Of a stretch of DNA of 32,119 nucleotides, positions 25,401-32,028 are shown piece by piece. The position numbers and the translations under genes are program-made. The notes beneath the pieces are model-generated. The model had not been told where the DNA came from. It made no database searches and saw only the letters and a list, made by a program, of their open reading frames with translations. Origin of the DNA: Natronobacterium haloterrestre (GTDB lineage Archaea; Halobacteriota; Halobacteria; Halobacteriales; Natrialbaceae). How positions within the stretch are numbered: position 1 is the stretch's first letter; the number at the start of each line of letters is the position of its first letter. The stretch spans positions 1-32,119 of the forward strand of contig NZ_FOKW01000018.1 in NCBI RefSeq assembly GCF_900112205.1, given 5' to 3'.

Positions 25401-26730
25401 CCGTGCTAATGAGTGTCTCTCCAGTGACACACGGATTGGTCGCGAGGATGCGGTGGTCGGGGTGTTTCTCGACGTCGAAGGAGTGTTGCTTGTTGACGCG
25501 CTCGAGGTAGATGACGCCGGGTTCGCCGTTCTCGTGGGCGCCCTCGACGATGTCGTCCCAGAGCTCTTCTGCGGGAACTGACAGTTCCTCGCCGACCTCG
25601 ACGTGCTCGCCGAGGCCGAACATCTCGTAGAGTTCCTTCGTCTCCTCGGTCGCAACGTGTGGCTCGCCCGTTCGGGGGTTCGTAAAGGTGAACTCCTCGC
25701 CGTTCTTGACCGCCTCCATGAAGTCGTCGGTGATGCCGACGGAGATGTTGAAGTTCGAGAGGTGACCCTCGACGGCGTTGCGGAGGTGTTTGGGAACTTT
25801 CCCCTCGTCGTCGATGAGTTCGCGGGCCTCCTCTAAGGCTTCCTGGAAGGACGTGTGCGTGTAGTCGTCGGGGTCGTTCAGGCGCAGCGTCTCGGCCAGC
25901 GAGACGTCCTTGTTCTTGGCGTGGATGAACTGGATGACGTCCGGGTGGGAGACGCGCATGACGCCCATCTGGGCGCCGCGTCGCGCGCCGCCCTGGGCGA
26001 TCGTCTCACACATCTGGTCGTACGTGCGCATGAACGTGATCGGGCCGCTGGCGATGCCGCCGGTCGAGCCGACCGCGTCGCCGTAGGGCCGGAGCCGCCA
26101 GAAGGCATACCCCATGCCGCCGCCGCTCTGGAAGACCTGCGCGGCCTCCTTTGCGGTCTGGTGGATGTCGTCGATGTCGTCCTCGGGGGAGTCGACGAAA
26201 CACGCCGAGAGCTGCTGGAGCTCGTCCCCTGCGTTCATCAGGGTCGGCGAGTTCGGCATGAAGTCGAGGTTCTCCATCATCCCCTGGAACTCGTCGGCAA
26301 CCGACTCGACGTGGTCGCGGATCTCGTCGGGGAGTTCGGGAACGACGGTGTCGTAGGCGAACTTGTTGACGTTGTAGATAGAGAGCGTCGTCTCGTCGTC
26401 GTCCTCGGCCGTCGTACCGGCACCGAAGACCTCCTCGGCGAGTTCGTCCCGCCGCGGGTGGTCGGGCTTGAGCTGATCCGGCGTAACCGTGATCTCGACG
26501 TCTCGTTTTTCGGCCTCGAAGACGGCCTCGGCGAGCGCGATGTTCTTCCCGACGCGTTCGAAGAGATCTTCCTGCTCTTCGATGAGTTCACCGTCGGCGT
26601 CCTTCCGGAGATACCGGGCCGGGAGGATGTTGTGATAAGCGTTACCGGTGAGACGGTCCTCGAGCGTGTCCCCCTCGGTACGTTTGATCGGGAGGGTAAG
26701 CTCCTCCGCGGAGAGTTCGCTTTCGCTCAC
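22489..26730 (-). CDS. nrdJ: Adenosylcobalamin-dependent ribonucleotide reductase (class II) with intein
   Basis: 1413 aa precursor; without the 372-aa intein about 1041 aa. It reduces ribonucleotides to deoxyribonucleotides with a B12-derived radical. The start is a GTG at 26730 with SD GAGGTGA 7 nt upstream. Visible motifs: redox Cys177 in [25 protein letters not shown], the active-site NPCGE split by the intein before its Cys, EACNLG with the partner Cys, [15 protein letters not shown] and NTTGGCEP. The C-terminus CPDCG...CKTCESCGW is the Cys-rich tail that takes electrons from thioredoxin. The intein must splice for activity. The leader region upstream is unusually long for a haloarchaeon. 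Confidence 0.95.
   Translation of the reverse strand: [1413 protein letters not shown]
24316..25431 (-). mobile_element. Intein with LAGLIDADG homing endonuclease inside nrdJ
   Basis: 372 residues (precursor residues 434-805). It begins with Cys1 (CVTGETLI) and ends VVHN, so the next extein residue is Cys of NPCGE. Block B is LTADH (residues 67-71). Two LAGLIDADG-type motifs are present, [10 protein letters not shown] (112-121) and [12 protein letters not shown] (219-230), so it is a full-size, probably homing-competent intein. Block F/G is [21 protein letters not shown]. The DNA looks less GC-rich than the flanking extein, in line with horizontal spread. Insertion at the catalytic Cys makes precise splicing essential. 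Confidence 0.93.
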
Positions 26731-26737
26731 GCGTGGC

Positions 26738-26744
26738 TCACCTC
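26738..26744 (-). promoter_or_regulatory. Shine-Dalgarno site of nrdJ
   Basis: On the minus strand GAGGTGA, 7 nt before the GTG at 26730, a very strong anti-SD match. It supports the GTG start and a real 5' leader. Confidence 0.6.
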
Positions 26745-26748
26745 GCTG

Positions 26749-26832
26749 CTATCGGGTCGGCCTGTGTCGATTCTGGCGACAGTCCGGGTCCTGGCTCTCA
26801 TCATTCGTGACGAAGGTTCGGTATTCATGCAT
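26749..26832 (-). other. Possible upstream ORF in the nrdJ leader (27 codons)
   Basis: A minus-strand ATG at 26832 opens a 27-residue frame (MHEYRTFVTNDESQD...) that stops with TAG at 26749, 5 nt before the nrdJ SD. It begins only a few nt after the predicted transcription start. Another, 4-codon frame starts at 26839. Either could control translation of nrdJ; neither is supported beyond position. Confidence 0.25.
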
Positions 26833-26841
26833 TCACCATAA

Positions 26842-26869
26842 AGCTGTCCTAGCTGTCCCACTTTTATTG
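26842..26869 (-). promoter_or_regulatory. nrdJ promoter with direct repeat operator
   Basis: On the minus strand a CAATAAAAG TATA-like box (26861-26869) predicts a start near 26838. Just downstream, between TATA and start, lies a direct repeat GGACAGCT-A-GGACAGCT (26842-26858, 9-nt period). A repressor bound there would block the polymerase. No bacterial NrdR box is visible. Confidence 0.45.
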
Positions 26870-26989
26870 AACTAATACAATTTACTTTTCACAGACGTCT
26901 CTACTGGGTCTGATTGTCCCCCCGAGACGACCGCGGAAACGGTCGCGTCGACTCCTGTCGAAGGCTACGGGCGCGGAGGCCTTAACGAT

Positions 26990-27007
26990 TTTCAGACCAT
27001 ACTGAAA
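26990..27007 (+). promoter_or_regulatory. 18-bp palindrome between nrdJ and the 27135 gene
   Basis: TTTCAG-ACCATA-CTGAAA is a perfect inverted repeat with a 6-nt spacer, about 160 bp upstream of nrdJ's TATA and 130 bp upstream of the 27135 ATG. It may be a regulator site for either gene. The rest of the intergenic region 26731-27134 (404 nt) shows the nrdJ leader, this palindrome and a TATA-like AAGATTACG near 27108; no gene is seen. Confidence 0.4.
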
Positions 27008-27134
27008 GTGAAAGCCGTTCCCACGATTTTCGGTCTAGTCGAGAGTTCTACCTGTTCTTTTCGGTGACGATTGCTTGCTCGCGTCTGTCACGATATCCAG
27101 AAAGATTACGTCCCTTCGGAACGGGGTGTTCCCT

Positions 27135-27323
27135 ATGTTCGAACCATTTACCGGATCGACGGTCCTCCTCGTGTTGGCCGGGCTGGCGGCCTTCGCGGTC
27201 GCCGTCATCGCGATCCGTATCGCGATCAAACTGGCCGTTCGCGTCGGTATCGTCGCCGCGATAGTGCTCGCCGCGCTGTATGCGACCGGGACGCTGGGAA
27301 TGCTGCCCGGCGTTTCGGGCTGA
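27135..27323 (+). CDS. Small membrane protein, unknown function
   Basis: 62 aa from the ATG at 27135, about 26 nt after an AAGATTACG TATA-like box. One long hydrophobic stretch (about residues 9-55, TVLLVLAGLAAFAVAVIAIRIAIKLAVRVGIVAAIVLAALYATGTLG) with a Lys/Arg in the middle suggests two helices with a positive break. No motif or signal sequence. Its stop lies about 45 nt from the convergent trpG stop. Confidence 0.65.
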   Translation: MFEPFTGSTVLLVLAGLAAFAVAVIAIRIAIKLAVRVGIVAAIVLAALYATGTLGMLPGVSG

Positions 27324-27369
27324 ACGGACGCGGAGTCGCCAAATCGATCGCGGCACAGTTCCTCTTCTC

Positions 27370-28008
27370 TTACAGCATCGTGAGGAAGTTCTCGATCACG
27401 TCGTGTCCGACGGCCGTGAGCACGCTCTCCGGGTGGAACTGGACGGCTTCGATCGGGTGCTCGCGGTGGCGCACGCCCATTACGAGCGTTTCGCCGTCGT
27501 GCTCCGCGGTCGCCGTCACCTCGAAACAGTCCGGCACCTCCGTCGCGACCAGCGAGTGGTATCGGCCGGCGCGGAACCCCTGCTCCAGTCCCCGGAAGAC
27601 GCCTTCGCCGTCGTGGTCCACCGCGGATGCCTTCCCGTGGATCGGTGCCGGGGCTCGCCCGACGGTTCCCCCGTACTCGTAGACCGCGGCCTCGAGCCCG
27701 AGACAGACCCCGAGCGTCGGGACGTCGGGGCTCACCTCGCGAAGAACGTCGGTCGTCACGCCGACGTCGCGGTCGTTCTTCGGGTGGCCGGGGCCGGGGC
27801 TGACCACGATCCCGTCGGGATCGACCGCGCGCACCTCCTCGAGCGAGGCGGTGTTTTTCAGTACCTCGGTCTCGGCGTTTGGCTGCTGGCTGACGTACTC
27901 GACGAGGTTGTAGGTGAAGGAGTCGTAGTTGTCGACGAAGAGGACGCGTCGCGTTTCGCCGCGTTCGTCGGCGGGTTCCGCCTCGTCGACCGTCACGCTC
28001 GCCGTCAT
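27370..28008 (-). CDS. trpG: Anthranilate synthase component II (glutamine amidotransferase)
   Basis: 212 aa. A class-I glutamine amidotransferase: DNYDSFTYNLV at residues 26-36, SPGPGHP (70-76), the nucleophile Cys102 in GVCLGLEA and His192/Glu194 in FHPES. It supplies ammonia from glutamine to TrpE for anthranilate synthesis. GVCLGLEA differs from the common GVCLGHQA. Its start overlaps the trpE stop by 4 nt, the usual coupling; it is the last gene of the trpDFEG operon. Confidence 0.95.
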   Translation of the reverse strand: MTASVTVDEAEPADERGETRRVLFVDNYDSFTYNLVEYVSQQPNAETEVLKNTASLEEVRAVDPDGIVVSPGPGHPKNDRDVGVTTDVLREVSPDVPTLGVCLGLEAAVYEYGGTVGRAPAPIHGKASAVDHDGEGVFRGLEQGFRAGRYHSLVATEVPDCFEVTATAEHDGETLVMGVRHREHPIEAVQFHPESVLTAVGHDVIENFLTML

Positions 28009-29717
28009 CGGCTCACCTCCGGGGTCTCGAGCGGATCGGTGGTCCCGGTCGTCGCTTCGACGTCCTCCTCGATCCGCTCGAGCGCGGCGAGCACGCCGCC
28101 CATCTTCTTCTCCGTCTCCTCGTACTCGCTTTCGGGGTCGCTGTCGGCCACCAGTCCGGCACCGGCCTGGACCGTGATGCGATCCCGTTTCCGTTTCTGT
28201 CGTCCGTCCGCCGCAGGTAGCGTGACCCCCTCCTCGACCGTCGCAGTCCGGATCACGATCGCGAAGTCGGCGTCCCCGGTCCAGGAGAAGTAGCCGACGC
28301 CGCCGCCGTACAGCCCGCGGGGCTCGGACTCGAGGTCGTCGATGATCTCCATCGCGCGGATCTTCGGCGCGCCCGAGAGCGTCCCGGCGGGGAACGCGGC
28401 CCGGGTCGCGTCGAACGCGTCGGCGTCCGCGGCGAGTTCGCCCGTCACCGTCGACTCGATGTGCTGGACGTGGCTGTACTTGAGGACGTTCATGAACTCG
28501 TCGACCCGGACCGTGCCGGCCTCCGAGACGCGGCGGACGTCGTTGCGCGCCAGGTCGACCAGCATCGTGTGTTCGGCCCGTTCCTTCTCGTCGGCGAGCA
28601 TCTCGCCCGCGAGCCGACGGTCCTCCACCGGGCTCGTCCCCCGGTCGCAGGTCCCCGCGATCGGGTTCGACATGACTTCGCGCCCGCGCACGGAGACCAG
28701 CGTCTCGGGGCTGGCTCCGACCACGGTCAGGTCGTCGTGCTCGAGCAGGTACATGTACGGCGAGGGGTTGACCTCGCGCATCGCCTCGTAGAACCCGAGC
28801 GGATCGACGTCGCCGTACAGTTCCCGCTTCCGGGAGACGACGCCCTGATAGATGTCGCCGTCGAGGACGTGCTCCTTGGCCGCACGGACGCTCTCCTCGT
28901 AGGCCGCTTTCGACCCCGCGACCTCGTCCTCGCGGACGAACCCGCCGGCGTCCGGCCGCTCGTCACCGACCGCTCGCAGGGTCTCGGCGACCGCGGCCGC
29001 CTCCGCGCGGAGTTCGTCGTAGACCTCCTCGGGGTCGTCGTCGGCCTCGAGGACCGGCGTACAGACGAGCGAGACCGTCCCCTCGCGCTCGTCGAACGCG
29101 AGCGTCTTCGTCGTCAGGACGAACTGCGCGTCGGGGAACCGGGAGTCCGGCCGCTCGACGCCGACCTCCTCGAGCCAGAGGTCGTAGACCGCGTCGTAGG
29201 CGAGAAAGCCGACGAGGCCGCCGGTGAGGTGCTGTCGCTCGCGGCCCGGATCGGGCGCGTTCTCGAGTCGTGCGTCGGGCATGGCCGCCCGGAGCGCGTC
29301 GACGGTGTCGGCCGACTCAGGGCCGTCGCCGGCGACGTCGATCGACTCGAGGGGTGCGTCCTCGGTCAGCGCCTCGACGCTCGTCCCCTCCGGTTCGACC
29401 GTGACGACCGCCTCGGGGTCGTATCCGACGTAGGAGAACCGCGCGTGGCGTTCGGCCCCCGCGGTGCTCGGGCGGAACGCCCCGTCCGGGTCGCTCGAGG
29501 CCGTCTTCTCCGCGCTCTCGAGCAGGAACGCGTAGGGCGATCGGTCGCGGTCGCTGCCCGGCGCGCGGCCGGTCAGCGCGGCGTAGGCCGACAGTGGCGT
29601 CGTCTCGACCTCGAGGGTGGCGACGGTGCGGACGACTGCGGGACGGTCGTCGTCCTCGTCCCCAGAGGCGGCGTACTCCACGAACTCCTCACGGTCGAGA
29701 TCGAAGTCGACGGACAT
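28005..29717 (-). CDS. trpE: Anthranilate synthase component I
   Basis: 570 aa from the ATG at 29717. It converts chorismate plus ammonia to anthranilate and pyruvate. The chorismate-binding C-terminal half is complete: DIYQGVVSRKREL, the ASPETLVSV block, NPIAGTCDRG, DLARNDVRRV and PAGTLSGAPK. The N-terminal half contains LLES (in YAFLLESAE), the motif linked to tryptophan feedback inhibition in this family. It overlaps trpG by 4 nt and trpF ends 1 nt upstream, so it is tightly coupled within trpDFEG. Confidence 0.96.
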   Translation of the reverse strand: MSVDFDLDREEFVEYAASGDEDDDRPAVVRTVATLEVETTPLSAYAALTGRAPGSDRDRSPYAFLLESAEKTASSDPDGAFRPSTAGAERHARFSYVGYDPEAVVTVEPEGTSVEALTEDAPLESIDVAGDGPESADTVDALRAAMPDARLENAPDPGRERQHLTGGLVGFLAYDAVYDLWLEEVGVERPDSRFPDAQFVLTTKTLAFDEREGTVSLVCTPVLEADDDPEEVYDELRAEAAAVAETLRAVGDERPDAGGFVREDEVAGSKAAYEESVRAAKEHVLDGDIYQGVVSRKRELYGDVDPLGFYEAMREVNPSPYMYLLEHDDLTVVGASPETLVSVRGREVMSNPIAGTCDRGTSPVEDRRLAGEMLADEKERAEHTMLVDLARNDVRRVSEAGTVRVDEFMNVLKYSHVQHIESTVTGELAADADAFDATRAAFPAGTLSGAPKIRAMEIIDDLESEPRGLYGGGVGYFSWTGDADFAIVIRTATVEEGVTLPAADGRQKRKRDRITVQAGAGLVADSDPESEYEETEKKMGGVLAALERIEEDVEATTGTTDPLETPEVSR

Positions 29718-29718
29718 G

Positions 29719-30396
29719 CTAGGGCTCGACCCTCCGCTCGGCGGTCGCGTTCGCCGCACGCTCGACGAACGAGCGGACCGCGTCGGCGTCTTTCTCTCCA
29801 CCCGTAGCCTCGACGCCGCTCGCGACGTCGACCGCGAACGGGTCGACCGTCCGGACTGCCGCGGCGACGTTGTCCGGCGTCAGTCCGCCCGCGAGTATCA
29901 GCGGCGACTCGAGGTCCGCGGCGACGGCCCGCGTCCGGTCCCAGTCGTGGGTCTCGCCGGTTCCGCCGCCACCGTCCTCGTCGGCGGTGTCGACGACCAG
30001 GGCGTCGACGACGTCGTCGTACGTGCTCGCGGCGTCCGGTTCGTCGGCGTCGACCGCGTACAGGACGGCCGCGTCGACTCGCGAGCGCAGGTAGCCCAGA
30101 TCGCCCGCGGCGAACCCGCCGTGAAGCTGAACCGCGTCGGGTTCGACCGTCTCGACGAGGTCGATCGCGGCTCCGGGATCGTCCGGCATCGTCACGAGTA
30201 CCGCCGTCACGAACGGCGGGACCGCATCGACGAGTCGCTTCGCGCGCTCGACCGAGACCTCACGGGGCGTTTCGACGGGAACGTCACAGACTACCCCCAC
30301 CGCGTCCGCGCCGGCCTCGACGGCGGTCTCGAGGTCCCGTTCGTTCGTCAGCCCGCAGATCTTGGTGCGGGTGCGAGCGCCGCGCGCACCGCTCAT
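29719..30396 (-). CDS. trpF: Phosphoribosylanthranilate isomerase
   Basis: 225 aa, a TIM barrel. It isomerises phosphoribosylanthranilate to CdRP in tryptophan synthesis. TKICGLTNE at residues 11-19 holds the catalytic Cys; VQLHGG and LILAGGLTPDNV bind phosphate; the catalytic Asp is in FAVDVASGVE. Slightly longer than bacterial TrpF because of an acidic loop (DTADEDGGGG) and a C-terminal extension. Its ATG overlaps the trpD TAA (TAATG), so translation is coupled. Confidence 0.94.
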   Translation of the reverse strand: MSGARGARTRTKICGLTNERDLETAVEAGADAVGVVCDVPVETPREVSVERAKRLVDAVPPFVTAVLVTMPDDPGAAIDLVETVEPDAVQLHGGFAAGDLGYLRSRVDAAVLYAVDADEPDAASTYDDVVDALVVDTADEDGGGGTGETHDWDRTRAVAADLESPLILAGGLTPDNVAAAVRTVDPFAVDVASGVEATGGEKDADAVRSFVERAANATAERRVEP

Positions 30397-31430
30397 TATC
30401 GGGCCCCCCGGGGTTCCGGCTCCGCGTCCGCTTCCGGGCTCGCCCGCAACTGCTCGAGTTTGGCAGCAGCGTCGCCCGACTCGATCGCTGCGCGGGCGAC
30501 GTCGGCTCCCTCCTCGAGGGTGTCGGCCTCGCCGGCGACGTAGATCGCCGCGCCGGCGTTCGCGAGGATGACGTCACGTTTCGCGCCGTCGACGGTCCCG
30601 TCGACGATCCCCCGCAGGTCCTCGGCGTTCTCCTCGGGGGTGCCGCCGGCGATGTCCTCGATGTCGTGCTCCTCGAGGCCGAGATCGGCGGGCTCGAGCG
30701 TATACTCCTCGACGGTCTCGCCTTCGACCTCCGCGACCGTCGTCTCCCCGTGGATCGCGATCTCGTCGGTGCCCGCGCCGTGGACGACGAGCGCGCGCTC
30801 GACGTCCATCCGCGCGAGGGCGTCCGCGAGCACGGGAACGAGGTCCGGGTCGTAGACGCCGACGACCTGTGCGTCCGCGCCCGCGGGGTTCGTCAGCGGG
30901 CCGAGCACGTTGAAAATCGTCCGCATCCCCAGTTCCTTGCGCGGGCCGATCACGGCCTTCATCGCGGGGTGGAAGACGGGCGCGAGCATGAAGCCGATCC
31001 CGTCGTCCTCGATCGCGCCCTCGACGGCCGGCGGCTCGGCTTCGACGTCGACGCCCGCGACCTCGAGGACGTCCGCGCTGCCCGACGAGGACGACACCGA
31101 GTAGTTGCCGTGTTTCGCGACGGGAACGCCCGCGCCCGCGGCGACGACCGCACTCGTCGTCGAGACGTTGATCGTGTCGTAGTCGTCCCCGCCCGTGCCG
31201 CAGGTGTCGACCAGCGGCTCTCGGTCGGGCGTGATCGTTCGCGCCGCCTCGCGCATCCCTTCCGCGAAGCCGGCGATCTCGGCTTCGGTCTCGCCTTTCG
31301 CTCGGAGCGCGGCGAGCAACGCGCCGATCTGTGCCTCCGTCGCGTCCTCGAACACCGCGCTCGAGGCCGCTCGAGCCTCCTTCTGGGTGAGATCCTCGCC
31401 CTCGGTGACGCGTTCGACATAATCCTGCAT
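30396..31430 (-). CDS. trpD: Anthranilate phosphoribosyltransferase
   Basis: 344 aa from the ATG at 31430; the open frame upstream is not used because the trpD family start is MQDYVERVTEG and the promoter sits there. It transfers phosphoribosyl from PRPP to anthranilate. Motifs: TCGTGGD (the PRPP loop), NVSTTSAVVAAGAGVPVAKHGN, SVSSSSGSADVLE and the IFNVLGPLTNPA block. First gene of the trpDFEG operon, overlapping trpF by one nt. Confidence 0.95.
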   Translation of the reverse strand: MQDYVERVTEGEDLTQKEARAASSAVFEDATEAQIGALLAALRAKGETEAEIAGFAEGMREAARTITPDREPLVDTCGTGGDDYDTINVSTTSAVVAAGAGVPVAKHGNYSVSSSSGSADVLEVAGVDVEAEPPAVEGAIEDDGIGFMLAPVFHPAMKAVIGPRKELGMRTIFNVLGPLTNPAGADAQVVGVYDPDLVPVLADALARMDVERALVVHGAGTDEIAIHGETTVAEVEGETVEEYTLEPADLGLEEHDIEDIAGGTPEENAEDLRGIVDGTVDGAKRDVILANAGAAIYVAGEADTLEEGADVARAAIESGDAAAKLEQLRASPEADAEPEPRGAR

Positions 31431-31441
31431 AGTGAACACCA

Positions 31442-31479
31442 ATGTACGTAGTTGTCTTGTAATGCCCAAATGAGTACAT
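31442..31479 (-). promoter_or_regulatory. trp operon promoter with candidate TRP boxes
   Basis: On the minus strand a CATTACAAG TATA-like box is centred near 31460, 30 nt before the trpD ATG. It is framed by a perfect inverted repeat, ATGTAC (31442-31447) and GTACAT (31474-31479), one on each side. TGTACA is the TRP-box consensus bound by the archaeal regulator TrpY in Methanothermobacter; each arm matches five of six bases. This suggests repression in the presence of tryptophan, but is inferred from the pattern. Confidence 0.5.
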
Positions 31480-31581
31480 GAACTTAAGCGTGCCGGTGGC
31501 GGATCCGTGGTGACCTCTCGCGTACGGCGACCGATTCGAAACCTTCAATTACGGTGGCCGGCAACGATTGAGTGCAGACGA

Positions 31582-31600
31582 CGTGGCGCGACGCGCCACG
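31582..31600 (+). other. Perfect 9-1-9 palindrome in the tRNA-Val leader
   Basis: CGTGGCGCG-A-CGCGCCACG, 14 nt upstream of the mature tRNA-Val. A TATA-like TTCAATTACG near 31545 puts the likely start about 5 nt before it, so the hairpin would be the 5' leader of the pre-tRNA. It may guide processing or be a protein site. Confidence 0.45.
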
Positions 31601-31614
31601 GGAGAAAGCCAGGC

Positions 31615-31689
31615 GGGTTGGTGGTCTAGTCTGGTTATGACACCTCCTTGACATGGAGGAGGTCGGCAGTTCAAATCTGCCCCAACCCA
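31615..31689 (+). tRNA. tRNA-Val (GAC)
   Basis: GGGTTGG (31615-31621) pairs with CCAACCC (31682-31688), discriminator A at 31689. D arm GTC...GAC; anticodon stem CCTCC/GGAGG with loop TTGACAT, anticodon GAC at 31650-31652; T arm GGCAG-TTCAAAT-CTGCC. 75 nt, no intron. It decodes GTC/GTT. Its 3' end is repeated downstream. Confidence 0.95.
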
Positions 31690-31721
31690 CTACTTCTGTC
31701 GCGAGCAAATCCGCGAGCGAC
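31668..31721 (+). repeat. Direct repeat copy 1: tRNA-Val 3' end plus flanking hairpin
   Basis: 54 nt covering the T arm and acceptor end of tRNA-Val and the next 32 nt. It matches 31790-31843 with two mismatches (29 identical nt, then T/C, 13 identical, then C/T, 10 identical). The flanking part forms a GTCGC...GCGAC stem. This is the pattern of an att site duplicated when an element inserts at a tRNA 3' end. Confidence 0.8.
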
Positions 31722-31752
31722 AGGATCGTGACGTTTGGCAGTTTGAATTAGA

Positions 31753-31785
31753 CCGAGGTTCTGCGCCGCAGGCGCAGGTTCTCGG
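31753..31785 (+). other. Hairpin between the tRNA-Val repeats
   Basis: CCGAG-GTT-CTGCGCC-GCA-GGCGCAG-GTT-CTCGG, an inner 7-bp stem and an outer 5-bp stem with a symmetric GTT/GTT internal loop. It lies in the 68-nt spacer between the two repeat copies. The 31722-31789 spacer holds no gene. Confidence 0.55.
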
Positions 31786-31789
31786 GCGT

Positions 31790-31843
31790 AGTTCAAATCT
31801 GCCCCAACCCACTACTTCCGTCGCGAGCAAATTCGCGAGCGAC
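31790..31843 (+). repeat. Direct repeat copy 2 of the tRNA-Val 3' end
   Basis: Second copy, 122 nt after the first. It lacks the rest of a tRNA (no acceptor 5' strand or anticodon arm), so it is not a second tRNA gene. It could be one end of a lost element, or the internal att left after excision. Confidence 0.8.
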
Positions 31844-32028
31844 CGGTTTCCGGATTCCGCCCGAGTTAACCCAACTCAGGGTCGAACGAGCGTTCGCCGT
31901 TCGTCCCCGGCTCCGCATCCGAGCGCGACTCGAGAACGACGGGAACCTCGTCTAGAGATAGTTTGAGGGGTGTTTTTCGGTCAATATGGACCTAAACGGG
32001 CCCATGCCAACCTACATCAGCCTGGTGA
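31844..32028. other. Noncoding DNA after tRNA-Val
   Basis: No gene seen. Small inverted repeats: GAGTT-AACCC-AACTC near 31865, and ATGGACC...GGGCCCAT (31986-32005). The DNA becomes less GC-rich near 31955-31995 (GATAGTTTGAGGGGTGTTTTT). Together with the tRNA repeats this looks like an accessory insertion zone. Confidence 0.4.

Noticed and set aside
26731..27134. A cobalamin riboswitch before the B12-dependent reductase
   Set aside because: I could not find the conserved B12 box or the expected long multi-stem layout, and archaea rarely use it.
31484..31708. A 74-aa minus-strand reading frame with WGRFELPTSSM
   Set aside because: It is the antisense translation of tRNA-Val, a classic spurious ORF.
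31790..31843. A second tRNA-Val gene
   Set aside because: Only the T arm and acceptor 3' strand are present; no anticodon arm or acceptor 5' strand.
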